Source: CBDEGR01 sp965237895 (GTDB lineage: Bacteria > Acidobacteriota > Terriglobia > UBA7540 > JAPUME01). Taken from it: a DNA stretch of 64,000 nucleotides. The DNA lies in the NCBI GenBank assembly GCA_965237895.1, contig CBDEGR010000001.1:558001-622000 (forward strand). Reading direction: 5' to 3'. The position numbers were made by a program, and so were the translations under genes. Below, in pieces: positions 33,317 through 43,426 of this stretch. The notes under the pieces were generated by a model that was not told the origin of the DNA, did no database searches, and saw only the letters and a list, made by a program, of their open reading frames with translations. Positions within the stretch are counted from its first letter, which is position 1, and each line of letters begins with the position of its first letter.

Positions 33317-36300
33317 TTGCGGATCGGCAAGTTTTTGATTGCGGCCGCGATTGCGGCGGCAATCGGCTTGCAGGGATGCGGAGGCGGCAGCTCATCCATT
33401 CGCTCGGCTCCTCTCCCCGCTCCTCCGGCAACGCCTGTGATCGGCGACACAGGCGAGGACCCGACGGACGACACAGGCGAGGACCCGACGGACGACACAG
33501 GCGAGGACCCGACAGACGACACAGGCGAGGACCCGACAGACGATACAGGCGAGGACCCGACGGACGATACAGGCGAGGACCCGACAGACGACACAGGCGA
33601 GGACCCGACAGACGATACAGGCGAGGACCCGACAGACGATACAGGCGAGGACCCGACGGACGACACAGGCGAGGACCCGACAGACGATACAGGCGAGGAC
33701 CCGACAGACGATACAGGCGAGGACCCGACGGACGATACAGGCGAGGACCCGACAGACGACACAGGCGAGGACCCGACAGACGATACAGGCGAGGACCCGA
33801 CAGACGACACAGGCGAGGACCCGACGGACGACACAGGCGAGGACCCGACAGACGATACAGGCGAGGACCCGACAGACGATACAGGCGAGGACCCGACAGA
33901 CGACACAGGCGAGGACCCGACGGACAATGGAATCTGCAGTCGTACGGAGCAGGTGCGCACGGCCATCCTTGCCCTGATTGTCGGCATTGACACCTGCGGC
34001 ACCGTGACCGATGCGCATCTAGGCGCCATCACCGGCTGGCTGGATCTGTCCCAGGCCGGCATTTCAAGTCTGCAGGCGGACGATTTCTCCGGCTTGGCTG
34101 GTCTGACAAAGCTGAACCTGAACAATAACCAGTTGGAGACACTGCCGGCGGGCGTGTTCGTCGGACTCAACTTGAGATTTCTCGGTCTGGAAACAAATCG
34201 GCTGCGAACACTGCCGGCCGGGGTGTTCGACGGCCTCACCAGCCTGAGGGAGGTGCGTTTGCTAATTAACCGATTGGAGACGCTGCCGAAAGAGGTGTTT
34301 GCGGATCTCAACAGCCTGCGTATTCTGGATCTGGAATTCAACCGATTACATACGCTGCCCATGGGCATATTCGCCGGACTCGACCTGACATTTCTCGGTC
34401 TGGAAGCCAATCGGCTGCGAACGTTGCCAGCGGGGATGTTCGAAGGCCTCGACGTCGAAACACTGGATTTATCGCACAACGAAACGAGGTCGTTGTCGGC
34501 GGAGGTGTTCTCCGGACTCTCCAGCCTGAGGGATCTGGATTTGGGGTACAACCAGCTCGATACGCTGCCGGCGGGGGTGTTCGACGGCCTCACCAGCCTG
34601 AGGTCCCTGTGGCTGGAGGAGAATCCAGGTGCGGATTTCACGTTTACCATGACGGTGGAACGGATTCCTGGCACCAACAAGGTCGTGGTCACCGTCGCCC
34701 AGGGTGCGCCTTTTGCTATGACCACCACGATCGACGTGACTGGGGGAATCCTGCCGGCCGGGGTGTCCTCTGTGACGGTGCCTGTAGGACGCACGACCAG
34801 CGACGAAATTGCTGTAACCCCCTTAGATGGGACGACTATCACCCTGGGCGCGGTACCGCCGGTGCCATCGACGCCGATACCCGGTACAGGTGGCGTCCTT
34901 CGGTTCACCGGCATTACGACTGCGGTCGAGGGAGAGCCGGTGCAGTTCAACGGCCCGGCGGCGCTTTCGGTGGCCGATGCGCGCGTGGAGGAAGCCGAAG
35001 ACGCGGTGCTGGCCTTCGCGGTGACGCTGGACCGCGCGGCGAGCGGCACGCTGACGGTGGACTATGCCACCTCGGACGGCACGGCCACGGCGGGAGAGGA
35101 TTACACGGCCACCAGCGGCACGCTGAGCTTCCAGGCGGGCGACACGGAGAAGACGATTACGGTCGCGGTGCTCGATGACGATCACAACGAGGGCGAGGAG
35201 ACGGTGACGCTGACGTTGTCGAACGCCTCCGGCGCACGGACCGCCGACGCGTCGGCGACGGGGACGATCGAGAACCGGGACCCATTGCCGCGGGCGTTCA
35301 TGGCCCGCTTCGGCCGAACGGCGGCGGTGCACGTGGTGGAGCAGGTGCAGGAACGGATCGAGGCGCGGCGTGAGACGGGCTTCCGCGGCCAGGTCGCGGG
35401 CCTGCAGGTGCGGCCGGGCATGGAGAGCGACATGGCGGTCGGCTTCCTCAACCGGCTTGCTCCCTCGCTCGGGGCGAATCGGGTTGGTGCGGGCGTCCAC
35501 CACCCCATGTCCGTCTCGCCGGCTGCGAACCCAGGGGCGTTCGGGACACCGGGTCTGGCTGGCGGGGCGCCGATGGGCACTGCGGATGGGCTGCTCGGAG
35601 GAGCGAATCCGATGGGGAGCATGCCCGGAACCGACGGCGGGCTGAATCAGCGCGGAGACTTCGGGATGGGCCTGGGGGGCGGCAACCTGCTGACCGGATC
35701 GGCGTTCGTGATGAACCACGAGACGCGCCGGGGCGGCATCCTCTCGTTCTGGAGCCTGGGGGCGCAGTCGCAGTTTGCAGGCCGCGATGGCCAGCTGTCG
35801 CTCGACGGCCGGGTGCGCACGACCATGTTCGGAGCCGACTATGCGAAAGGACCGCTGGTCACGGGTCTGTCGCTCTCTCACAGCCGGGGCCTGGGTGAAT
35901 ACACGGGCGTCGACGTCGGCGAGGTGACCTCGTCGGTGACCGGCCTCTATCCCTGGCTGGGCTACAAGGTCACTGACCGGATCACCCTGTGGGGCGTCAC
36001 CGGATACGGCAAGGGCGCGCTGAGGTTGACGCCGGGTGCGGGAACGGCGCTCCGGAGCGGGTTGTCGATGGCCATGACCGCAGGCGGGATGCGGGGCGAG
36101 TTGGCGGATTCGGTGGTGGGCGGATTCGGGCTGGCGTTCAAGGCGGACGCGCTGTGGGTCGGCACGGGCATCGAGGGCGTGGACGGCCCGCAAGGGCGTC
36201 TGGCGGCAACCTCGGCGGCGGTGACCCGTTTCCGGACCGGGCTGGAAGCCTCGCGCGGCTACAGTTTCCAGCGGGGGTTGTCGCTCCAGCCGAGTCTGGA

Positions 36301-36856
36301 GGTCGGAGTGCGGCGCGACGGCGGGGACGCCGAGAACGGCGTGGGCGTGGACGTCGGCGGCGGGCTGATCGTATCGGACGCGTTGACCGGACTGTCGGCC
36401 GACGTGCGGGTGCGGATGCTGCTGGTGCACCAGGACCGGGGGTTCCGGGACCGGGGCATGTCGGTGTCGTTCAGCTACAACCCGACGCCGTCGACGCCGC
36501 TGGGGTTCACGGCGAAGCTGACCCCGTCCTGGGGCGGACAGGCCACCAGCGGCGCCCGGGCTCTCTGGGGCCGGGAGACGATGGCGGGGATGGCACAGGG
36601 CGGCATGGCTTCGGGGAACAGTCTGGAGGCGGAGCTGGGCTATGGGCTGCCGGTCGGAAGCCGGCTGGTGGGGACGCCGAGGTTCGGCATCGGGACCTCC
36701 GAGTACGGGCGGGACTACCGGCTGGGCTACGGCCTGACCGTATTGCAGCGTGGCAGTATGAACTTCGAGTTGGGCATCGAAGGCACGCGCCGGGAGAGCT
36801 CGAGGCAGGGCGTCACGGACCACGGAGCCCTCGCCCGGCTCACGGCGAGCTGGTAG
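33317..36856 (+). CDS. Large surface lipoprotein-like autotransporter (repeat stalk, LRR, Calx-beta, barrel)
   Basis: About 1179 residues from TTG 33317, chosen because LRIGKFLIAAAIAAAIGLQGC is a lipoprotein signal with lipobox LQGC; the frame is open upstream to 32741 but that part is integrase and passenger debris. Order: signal; Pro-rich linker; 20 copies of DTGEDPTD; seven to eight leucine-rich repeats (LKL/LPAGVFDGLTSLR type); a Calx-beta domain (VDYATSDGTATAGEDYTATS); an autotransporter linker (AFMARFGRTAAVHVVEQVQE) and a C-terminal beta-barrel ending in LTASW with the aromatic last residue. It should sit in the outer membrane and display the LRR head for adhesion. Such proteins are common in Proteobacteria, so transfer is likely. 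A lipobox on an autotransporter is unusual. Confidence 0.75.
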   Translation: MRIGKFLIAAAIAAAIGLQGCGGGSSSIRSAPLPAPPATPVIGDTGEDPTDDTGEDPTDDTGEDPTDDTGEDPTDDTGEDPTDDTGEDPTDDTGEDPTDDTGEDPTDDTGEDPTDDTGEDPTDDTGEDPTDDTGEDPTDDTGEDPTDDTGEDPTDDTGEDPTDDTGEDPTDDTGEDPTDDTGEDPTDDTGEDPTDDTGEDPTDNGICSRTEQVRTAILALIVGIDTCGTVTDAHLGAITGWLDLSQAGISSLQADDFSGLAGLTKLNLNNNQLETLPAGVFVGLNLRFLGLETNRLRTLPAGVFDGLTSLREVRLLINRLETLPKEVFADLNSLRILDLEFNRLHTLPMGIFAGLDLTFLGLEANRLRTLPAGMFEGLDVETLDLSHNETRSLSAEVFSGLSSLRDLDLGYNQLDTLPAGVFDGLTSLRSLWLEENPGADFTFTMTVERIPGTNKVVVTVAQGAPFAMTTTIDVTGGILPAGVSSVTVPVGRTTSDEIAVTPLDGTTITLGAVPPVPSTPIPGTGGVLRFTGITTAVEGEPVQFNGPAALSVADARVEEAEDAVLAFAVTLDRAASGTLTVDYATSDGTATAGEDYTATSGTLSFQAGDTEKTITVAVLDDDHNEGEETVTLTLSNASGARTADASATGTIENRDPLPRAFMARFGRTAAVHVVEQVQERIEARRETGFRGQVAGLQVRPGMESDMAVGFLNRLAPSLGANRVGAGVHHPMSVSPAANPGAFGTPGLAGGAPMGTADGLLGGANPMGSMPGTDGGLNQRGDFGMGLGGGNLLTGSAFVMNHETRRGGILSFWSLGAQSQFAGRDGQLSLDGRVRTTMFGADYAKGPLVTGLSLSHSRGLGEYTGVDVGEVTSSVTGLYPWLGYKVTDRITLWGVTGYGKGALRLTPGAGTALRSGLSMAMTAGGMRGELADSVVGGFGLAFKADALWVGTGIEGVDGPQGRLAATSAAVTRFRTGLEASRGYSFQRGLSLQPSLEVGVRRDGGDAENGVGVDVGGGLIVSDALTGLSADVRVRMLLVHQDRGFRDRGMSVSFSYNPTPSTPLGFTAKLTPSWGGQATSGARALWGRETMAGMAQGGMASGNSLEAELGYGLPVGSRLVGTPRFGIGTSEYGRDYRLGYGLTVLQRGSMNFELGIEGTRRESSRQGVTDHGALARLTASW
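33446..33925 (+). repeat. 20 tandem 24-bp repeats encoding DTGEDPTD
   Basis: 480 bp, exactly 20 units of GACACAGGCGAGGACCCGAC plus GGAC. Units differ only at two synonymous sites (GAC/GAT and ACG/ACA). The unit length is a multiple of three, so copy-number changes keep the frame and alter stalk length. Confidence 0.97.
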
Positions 36857-37270
36857 GCGCCCGGCCCGACAGCAGCAGTAGTCGACAAAACAACGACGGC
36901 GGCCGCAGCGGGGAATCCCATGAATGAGGCGTGCCCCGCGCAACAGTACGAAACGGCCTGCCCGCGCTCGGAGCTGTTCGAGCGCCGTCGCCGGCGGATG
37001 GAAGACCGAGCGGCGGTTTCTTTCCCGATCCACGCGAGATTCCATTCCTTCCTGCTCCCCTCTTCGTCGCGCCAGGCGCGGCGGCAATCTGCAATCTACC
37101 TGACTCCCATCATGAACCCTCAGTCCCGCCGGTTCCGGCAAGCATTTCCGATTCGCAGCTCAAAACGGAGAGCGTGTTGACGTGAAGAAGATCGACTCAG
37201 TGTAGGCACGCACCGGAGCCTGCGGTTGGCCGAGGCTCCGGCAAGGCAGGGCCGAAGGTGGAAAGGGGAA
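36857..37270. other. Intergenic; hairpin near the left edge of the ICE
   Basis: No gene is supported. An 8-bp stem CCGGAGCC...GGCTCCGG lies at about 37211-37240. No copy of the tRNA-Arg(CCU) end is seen here. Confidence 0.4.
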
Positions 37271-37271
37271 A

Positions 37272-37302
37272 CCCCGATCGCGCTAACGATCGGGGTTTTT
37301 TT
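37272..37302 (+). terminator. Rho-independent terminator
   Basis: Stem CCCCGATCG / CGATCGGGG with loop CGCTAA, followed by seven T. It could end transcription of the autotransporter region or insulate the element to the right. Confidence 0.85.
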
Positions 37303-37388
37303 ATGGCGGCCCCGGTTAGAGGGCACATCCACAGCATAGCCGGCGTGCCACGCAAGAGGGCCGCTGTTCCACCCCCGGGCGGGGTGCG

Positions 37389-37835
37389 ATGGCCAGAGAA
37401 GTGGTGTTGCGGCAGTTGTCTTGCCGCTGGCCGGGTTGCGGGTTGGTGTTTTACATCTGCAGTTCCTGCTACCGGGGGCATCGCTACTGCGGGGACAGGT
37501 GCCGGGATAAAGCAAGGCGGGAACAGCGGCGGCGGGCCAACCAGCGACACCAGCAAAGCCGGGAGGGACGGCTCGATCACCGCGACCGGCAACGGGCCTA
37601 CCGGGAACGCTGCCGCCGCCGCCGCGTGACGGATCATACTTCCGCCGGCAAGGGCCGATCGGTCAAGATCGTGGAGCCATCGAGGGAAACGGGAAGGAGC
37701 ACGCCGTTGGCGGAGGAATTGCAAGATCGGCCCCGGTTTGAGTGGCTCCCAAGCGCCATCCGGCCGGTTTGCATCCTGTGCGGGCGTGGTGGCCGCGTCG
37801 GCGTGAAGAGAATCGGCCCGGAGAGGCAGCAATGA
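37389..37835 (+). CDS. Cys-rich, Arg-rich hypothetical protein
   Basis: 148 residues. The N-terminal part has closely spaced cysteines (CRWPGCGLVFYICSSCYRGH then YCGDRCRDKAR), a likely zinc-binding module, followed by a strongly basic stretch (RREQRRRANQRHQQ) and a second CxxC (CILCGRGG) near the end. This suggests a nucleic-acid-binding zinc protein. I recall similar proteins at the edges of mobile elements, with no known function. The first gene of the conjugative element. Confidence 0.6.
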   Translation: MAREVVLRQLSCRWPGCGLVFYICSSCYRGHRYCGDRCRDKARREQRRRANQRHQQSREGRLDHRDRQRAYRERCRRRRVTDHTSAGKGRSVKIVEPSRETGRSTPLAEELQDRPRFEWLPSAIRPVCILCGRGGRVGVKRIGPERQQ

Positions 37836-37844
37836 GGGGGAATC

Positions 37845-38036
37845 ATGATTCGAGAAAAGGAAGAAGGGGGAGAGAAGTATCTGACGGTCGAAACCGAGGA
37901 CGATTTTCACGAGGCTTTGAAGCGAGGCCATCCCATTGAGGTGACCTGTGAGCTGGCCGAGAAGATCGGCTTGCGTTTCGAGGACGTGGGGGATCTGGGC
38001 GACATCATCGAGGCGCACAAGGACGCCTGCCGATAA
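37845..38036 (+). CDS. Small acidic ICE protein, unknown function
   Basis: 63 residues (MIREKEEGGEKYLTVETEDD start). It ends two bases before the ardC-like start, so coupling is likely. A homologue begins the fused gene at 20936 in the relic element, which supports it as a genuine conserved element gene. The pattern EVTCELAEKIGLRFEDVGDL might be a small regulatory fold. No domain is recognised. Confidence 0.65.
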   Translation: MIREKEEGGEKYLTVETEDDFHEALKRGHPIEVTCELAEKIGLRFEDVGDLGDIIEAHKDACR

Positions 38037-38038
38037 TC

Positions 38039-39109
38039 ATGACGAAAAATCAGGACCGCTCCGAACAATACGTACGCCAGGTTGCAGACGAGATCATGGA
38101 ACAGATCAAGGCGGGCGTGGCGCCGTGGCAGAAACCGTGGAAGCCGGGTGAGAAATGCATCTCGGAGAACCTCGCGACCGGCAAGAGTTACACGGGCGGC
38201 AACAGCATCTACCTGATGTCGCGCGGCATCCGTCAGGGCCACGGAGATAACCGCTGGGGAACCTACAAGCAGATCGAGGCGGCGGGCGGCCACGTCCGCA
38301 AAGGGGAACGCGGAACCAAGGTGCTGTTTTACACCGATCGTGCCCGGACCCCGGCCAAAGACGAGGCCGGAAAGCCGTTGAAGGACAAGGACGGCAAGCC
38401 GGTCTATGAGGAGTATCGACGCAGCCATCCCGTCGTGCGGCAGTACACGGTGTTCAACGTCGAGCAAGCCGACGGACTGAACCTTCCGCCGCGCGAAGCG
38501 CAAGCGCCGCCGGAGTGGAAGGCGCACGCGGACGCGGAGGCAGTCATGCGCGGCAGCGGAGTGCGCATCAGCCACGTTGCCGGAGATCGAGCCTTCTACA
38601 ATCTCGCCAACGATCAGGTGGTACTGCCGGAGCAAGGGCAATTTGCCACGGCCAACGGCTACTACCAGACGGCGCTGCACGAACTGGGCCACGCCACCGG
38701 CCACGAAAGCCGCTTGAATCGGAAAACGCTGCAAGACGGTATTGCGGCGGGCTTCGGGAGCGAAGCCTACGCGCGCGAAGAACTGCGGGCGGAGATCAGC
38801 GCCATGATGACGGGCCAACGAGTAGGCGTCGGACATGACGGCGGGCGCGGCGCAGCCTACGTCGAGAACTGGCTCCAGGTGCTCAAGAAGGAGCCGCGCG
38901 AGATTTACCACGCGGCCAGCGAAGCGCAGAAAATCTCCGACTACCTCACCCAACCGATGCGGGAACGAGCTGCCGAAGCGGAGAAGAAGCATGGTGAGCT
39001 GGCGCAGAAGTACTCCCACGCAGCCGGGCCGCAGATCAGCCACACACCCAGCCCCCAGGCGAAAGCGAAAGCACAGGAATTGGAACGGGACGCAGGCCCC
39101 AGTCGCTAG
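38039..39109 (+). CDS. ardC: ArdC-like antirestriction protein (DUF1738 plus zincin peptidase)
   Basis: 356 residues. Residues 1-150 are the ssDNA-binding N-terminal domain (EQIKAGVAPWQKPWKPGEKC; the NSIYLMSRG and WGTYKQIEAAGGHVRKGE segments are diagnostic). The C-terminal domain has the metallopeptidase motif HELGH with His214, Glu215 and His218, followed by EELRAEISAMM. ArdC proteins protect incoming conjugative DNA against restriction in the recipient, and the zincin is thought to be structural or proteolytic. Its place at the head of the transfer region fits early expression after transfer. Confidence 0.88.
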   Translation: MTKNQDRSEQYVRQVADEIMEQIKAGVAPWQKPWKPGEKCISENLATGKSYTGGNSIYLMSRGIRQGHGDNRWGTYKQIEAAGGHVRKGERGTKVLFYTDRARTPAKDEAGKPLKDKDGKPVYEEYRRSHPVVRQYTVFNVEQADGLNLPPREAQAPPEWKAHADAEAVMRGSGVRISHVAGDRAFYNLANDQVVLPEQGQFATANGYYQTALHELGHATGHESRLNRKTLQDGIAAGFGSEAYAREELRAEISAMMTGQRVGVGHDGGRGAAYVENWLQVLKKEPREIYHAASEAQKISDYLTQPMRERAAEAEKKHGELAQKYSHAAGPQISHTPSPQAKAKAQELERDAGPSR

Positions 39110-39126
39110 CCCGGTGAGGAGCACAG

Positions 39127-40038
39127 ATGTTTGACCGACTCGACATCCTGACCCGAGACGACAGCCGCAGTCGTACACCTACCCCCCACCCGTTCGCGTT
39201 CCGACCGGGAACGCGAGCAGCCTCGCATGGGACATCGGCGCGAGTACGAACCGCGCCAGGACAAACGCGGCTTTCAGGAGCGCGTCGAAGGGGCGCTGGC
39301 CGACGTAGGGATGTATCGCAACGTCTCCTACCGCGACCTGGTGGAGTCGCAATTCGGGGGACATCCCTACACGGCGCGGCGGGCTGTCGATCGCATGATA
39401 CGAGACGGCCACGTGCGGGAGCACCAGGCAAAGGGGCCGAGGGGCGGCACATACAAAGTGCTCACCTTGACCGAGGCCGGAGCGCGAAAAGCGCGCGATT
39501 ACGCCGTCGAGCAGGGATTCGACAAGGAACAGCAAACCTGGTCCGGGCTGGTGAAGCGTGGCGAGTTGAGCCACGACACCGCCGTCTACCGGGCAGCTCG
39601 GATAGAGCAGCGGCGCCTTCTGCAACAAGGGGCCAGGATCCGTCGAGTACGGATCGACGCGGAAATGAAAAAGCAGGTGGCGCGGGCCACCGAAACGGCG
39701 CGGGCCACCGAAGGCAGGGCGGCGGCAGACGCAGCGCGGCGCAAGGCCGCTCAGGATTTAGAGCTGCCCATGCAACAGGGCCGGGTCGTCTATCCCGACG
39801 CGCAGATTGAATATCTGGACAGCGAGGGCCGCAGCGGGCGCGTCAACGTCGAGATTGCCTCGGAACACTACAGCGGCCCGGCACCATCACCGCCAAAGCC
39901 CGGGCCGGATTCCAGATGCACGGCAGCGGCGGACGGGCAATCGCCGCGATCCGCCGGGTGCTCGGCAATGGAGGGCGCGACGGCAGAGTCGGCGGCGCAC
40001 CCGCACGGGGCGGGAGAGAGGGCTCGATCGAGCTTTGA
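39127..40038 (+). CDS. Replication-relaxation-like DNA-binding protein (two frameshifts)
   Basis: The start MFDRLDILTRDDSRSR is followed by a C6 run near 39183 where the frame must shift to reach GHRREYEPRQDKRGFQERVE. A winged helix (NVSYRDLVESQFGGHPYTAR) and the replication-relaxation pattern (LTLTEAGARKARDY, GELSHDTAVYRA, VVYPDAQIEYLDSEGRSGRV) follow. Near 39878 a second shift is needed to read GTITAKARAGFQMHGSGGRA and the conserved end, stopping at 40038. The gene then touches the next one. Such proteins are thought to help DNA nicking and replication of mobile elements and may replace a relaxase here. Indels may be real or assembly errors. Confidence 0.7.
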
Positions 40039-40041
40039 GCT

Positions 40042-40362
40042 ATGCAACCCTGGAAAGTCAGTATCGGACTCACCGTGACCGCTTCAGGCGTGGTTGCGAT
40101 CTTCGGCTTGCCGGAACTCTCCTATCTCAAGCCGCACTGGAAGGTCCTGCTCCGCGACTACGGGTTGACCATCACCCTCTATGGCGGACTGGCCGTTGTC
40201 TCGTTCGCTTTTTCCATTTACGCAGCTGCTCGATCATTGGGCTTGGCCGATTTAGGCCGCAAGGTTGATCTGGTGGAGCGTTCGATCCGGCGCGGAGAGG
40301 GCGGCGACCCCGAACTCGCAGAGGCTTTGCACAATCAGTCAAAGGGGAAGTTTCCGGACTGA
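40042..40362 (+). CDS. Conjugation-associated membrane protein
   Basis: 106 residues with two hydrophobic segments (about 5-25 and 40-65) and a charged tail with LGRKVDLVERSIRRGEG. The tail recurs in the relic element at 21080-21140. No known family; by place and topology it may be a lipoprotein-like or accessory subunit of the transfer apparatus. Confidence 0.6.
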   Translation: MQPWKVSIGLTVTASGVVAIFGLPELSYLKPHWKVLLRDYGLTITLYGGLAVVSFAFSIYAAARSLGLADLGRKVDLVERSIRRGEGGDPELAEALHNQSKGKFPD

Positions 40363-40392
40363 CTACCAACCGAACCAACAAAGGAGCAAGTC

Positions 40393-40683
40393 ATGACTTC
40401 ACGATTTCCCAAATTCCGTACCGCGGCGCTAATGACCGGCATGGGTTTGCTGATGCAACAGGAGCTTTTAGCCCAGGGCGTGAGTCCGTGGCTTGATGCG
40501 ATCAACGTGCTACAGACGGCCTTCACCGGCCCCATCGCGCGCGGGCTGAGCCTGATTGCCATTGTGGTGGGCGGATTGATGTTCGCATTCGGCGAGGGCG
40601 GCAGCAAGCGGGCTTTGGCCGGGATCATATTTGGATTAGGCATGGCGATGGGCGCGGCCAATTTCCTGACCTGGTTGTTCTGA
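40393..40683 (+). CDS. virB2: TrbC/VirB2-like pilin
   Basis: 96 residues: a signal segment (MTGMGLLMQQELLAQG), then two hydrophobic helices separated by a short charged loop (GEGGSKR), the layout of VirB2/TrbC pilin subunits. Preceded by AGGAGCAAG. Its stop overlaps the virB3-like start. Confidence 0.88.
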   Translation: MTSRFPKFRTAALMTGMGLLMQQELLAQGVSPWLDAINVLQTAFTGPIARGLSLIAIVVGGLMFAFGEGGSKRALAGIIFGLGMAMGAANFLTWLF

Positions 40684-40982
40684 TGCAGGGCGCGAAGACC
40701 TGGCCGGCCTATCCGGCCTTGAGCGCGCCGCTCACCATCATGGGAGTCGAGCGCCGCTGGTTTCTGCTCAGCGCCATGTTGGGTTTGGCCATGTGGAACG
40801 CCATCAACTCGCTGCTGACGGGCGGCGTGATCTTCGTGGTGCTTTATGGCGCCGGCTGGCTGGCGTGGCGCGAGGACCCCAACATGGTGGAAATCCTGCG
40901 AGCCTCTACTCGTTTCAAGGCCCGCTACGATCCCGGCAAGTGGGCCGATTCTCCCTGGTATCTGCTAATCAGAGGGCGCTGA
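40683..40982 (+). CDS. virB3: TrbD/VirB3-like protein
   Basis: 99 residues with two membrane segments (about 27-60) and the typical start (YPALSAPLTIMGVERRWFLL) and REDPNMVEILRA loop of VirB3/TrbD. Overlaps both neighbours by one to three bases, indicating coupled translation. Confidence 0.88.
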   Translation: MQGAKTWPAYPALSAPLTIMGVERRWFLLSAMLGLAMWNAINSLLTGGVIFVVLYGAGWLAWREDPNMVEILRASTRFKARYDPGKWADSPWYLLIRGR

Positions 40983-43422
40983 TGAATGTGGACCAAGAAC
41001 TATCCGACTACAACGCAGCAGGGGCGCTGGCCGAGGAAATCCCTTATTGGGGTTGGCTGGAGGACGGGCGAACCTGTTTGACCCGTTCCGGCGAACTGGT
41101 GAGCATAGCGCGGCTATCGCCCGCCGTTCTGGACGGGCGAACGCCCGATCAGATGGACGTAGTGCTCGACCGCTGGCAGCGGATGCTTTCCGGGGCCGAT
41201 TCCCGGACGCGCATTTACTTCTATCTGTTTCGACGGCCCAGCCGCTTCGAGGCCGGAGAGCTGGGAGAGCAATCCACCGTTGCCGCCATATCGCAGCGGC
41301 GGCGGCGGTCTTTCCTGAGCAGTCGCGTGCAAGACATCCAGACTTATATTGCATGGACATACGACCCGCACCTTTCAGCCGCTTCAAAAGGCCGTGGTAA
41401 TCAAGCCTGGTGGAAATCCTACCTGCAAAACTGGCTGGCACGGCGGCGCAACCCGCATGAATCGGTCTATCTACTCACCGAGATTGAAGCCGCCGCCACG
41501 CGCTTTCGCCAGTTAGTCGATGCGTCTCGCGCCCTGGTATCGGACTTGACGCCGCTCGAGCTGCTGGACGCTGAGGCGGGATCAAGCGTGCTGAGCGAAC
41601 TCATCAACCGACCCAGCCGCCCCGGCGAAGGCTGGGAGGGAGCCACCGGCAGCGGCATGAACTGGCGGCTGGCCCGAAGCGAGCTGGAGGCCGAGAGGAG
41701 ACATCTGCGGCTGGACGGCGAGCCGGTCATTCTGTACTCGTTGCTATCGCCCCCAGGCGGAGCGAGGGCAAACCTGTTGAACGACCTGTACCGCCTCGAC
41801 GCCACCATGACCGTGGCGATGGAATGGCGGCCCTGGGGCCTCGATTCAGCCGGCGGAAGATACGCGGGGCGCAGCGGCATTACTTCTCGAAGCGCTACTC
41901 CATGATGGCTCACATGCAGGAAACCGAGGGCACCAGCTCGGCGATGGTGGACAGCGCCGCCGAAGCGGAATCCAGCCGCTTGGGCAACGCCCTGGTAGAG
42001 CTGGAGACGGAAGGAATCGCCTACGGCGATCTGGCGCTGACTATCTCGCTGCACGGGGACCTGGAGCAGACCGAACGGCTGGACGGCGATATCCACCGCA
42101 TCTTTGCCAGTCACGACGCCAAGGCGATCCGCGAAGGGTACGGCCAGTTGGCAACCTGGTTCTGCCGCCTACCGGCGCAGCCGAGGAAACGGCAGGTCCG
42201 ATCCGTCTTTGTTTCGGCCGGAGCTGCAGCTTGCATGGCTCCGATATTTGGGCCGCCAAGTGGCAACCCACGGAGCGCCCACTTGCGACGCGATGCGCTG
42301 GCGATCCTGGAAACGCAGTGGAGGACGCCCTACTACTACGACCTGTTCCACGGCGACGTGGGACACACGCTGATTCTCGGGGCGACCGGCGCGGGCAAGA
42401 GCTTCACGTTGAACTTTCTGCTTGTGCAAGCCCTGCAGTACGATCCCCGCGTTCTGATTCTCGATTTGGGCGGCTCCTACCGCTGGCTGACCCGCTTTCT
42501 GGGAGGCGGGTATCTGGAACTCTCCCCCGACAACCCCGACGGCAGCGAAGGCTTCCGCTTGCGGCCTTTCTCGCTGCCGGCAGGAGAGCGGACCTACCAG
42601 TTTTTAACGGGCTGGATCACGCGCCTGCTCCGCATCGGCGGCTGGCAGGTGAGCGGGGAAGATCCCAGCGAGATCCGCGCCCGCATCGAAGACCTGTATG
42701 CGTTCGACCCGGATCGCCGCACTTTGGGAGTACTCGTCAAGAGCTTGCCCTCCAGGATGTGGCCCGCGCTAGGGCGCTGGCACGGCGAGGGCGCTTGGGG
42801 AAAATACTTCGACAACCCGGCGGGCGAGAAAGACCTCGAGCTTGCCGACTGGCAGGTGATCGACCTGGCCGGAGCCGCCGAGCATGAGGACTTATGCGAG
42901 GCGGCTCTTTTCTACTTATTGGAACGGATGCGGCTGGCGCTGGAGAATCCGGACGAGACGGCGCGTGTGAAGTTGATGGTGGTGGACGAAGCCTGGAGAT
43001 ACTTGCGCGATCCGGCGGTGCTGAGTTATCTGGCCGAGGCCGCCAAGACCTGGAGGAAGAAGAACGCGGCCTTGATTATGGCGACGCAAAGCGCCGTGGA
43101 CGTGACCGGCACCGCCGGAGCCGAGGCGTTGCTCGAATCCATGCCGACCAAGCTTTTCCTTGCCAACCCGGAGCTGCCGGCCAAGGCAGCCGACATCTTT
43201 CGCCTGAATCCGTCCGAGGTGGCCACCATACGCGGTTTGATTCCGAAGCGCGAGCTGTATCTGCGGCGGCCGGAGGCGGCAGGCAGGCTTCGTCTCGAAG
43301 TGGACCCGGAAAGCTACTGGCTCTATACCAGCTCGCCCCGCGACGCCCAGGAGCGGGCCGAGGCGGTAGAACGTCACGGCCTGGAGGGCGCACTCGAATA
43401 CTTGTCTAACCAACGGAGGTAG
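40982..43422 (+). CDS. virB4: TrbE/VirB4-like ATPase (one frameshift)
   Basis: About 813 residues if one indel near 41850 is repaired: the first frame ends its sense at TMTVAMEWRPWGLDSA and the next begins RRKIRGAQRHYFSKRYSMMA. Walker A is GATGAGKS (about 42388), Walker B MVVDEAW, and the arginine-finger region IMATQSAVDV follows. VirB4 powers pilus assembly and substrate transfer at the inner membrane. The start ATG 40982 overlaps the virB3 stop. If the frameshift is real, conjugation is blocked. Confidence 0.88.
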
Positions 43423-43426
43423 CACC

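Noticed and set aside
33446..33925. CRISPR array
   Set aside because: The 24-bp units are contiguous with no spacers and encode an in-frame peptide repeat.
33049..35049. Long minus-strand frame (666 codons) with SVGSSPVS repeats
   Set aside because: It is the antisense reading of the 24-bp repeat and LRR region; the plus-strand product has coherent domains while this one has none.
34823..37141. Long minus-strand frame (772 codons)
   Set aside because: Antisense shadow of the autotransporter barrel in high-GC DNA; Arg/Pro/His-rich without domain character.
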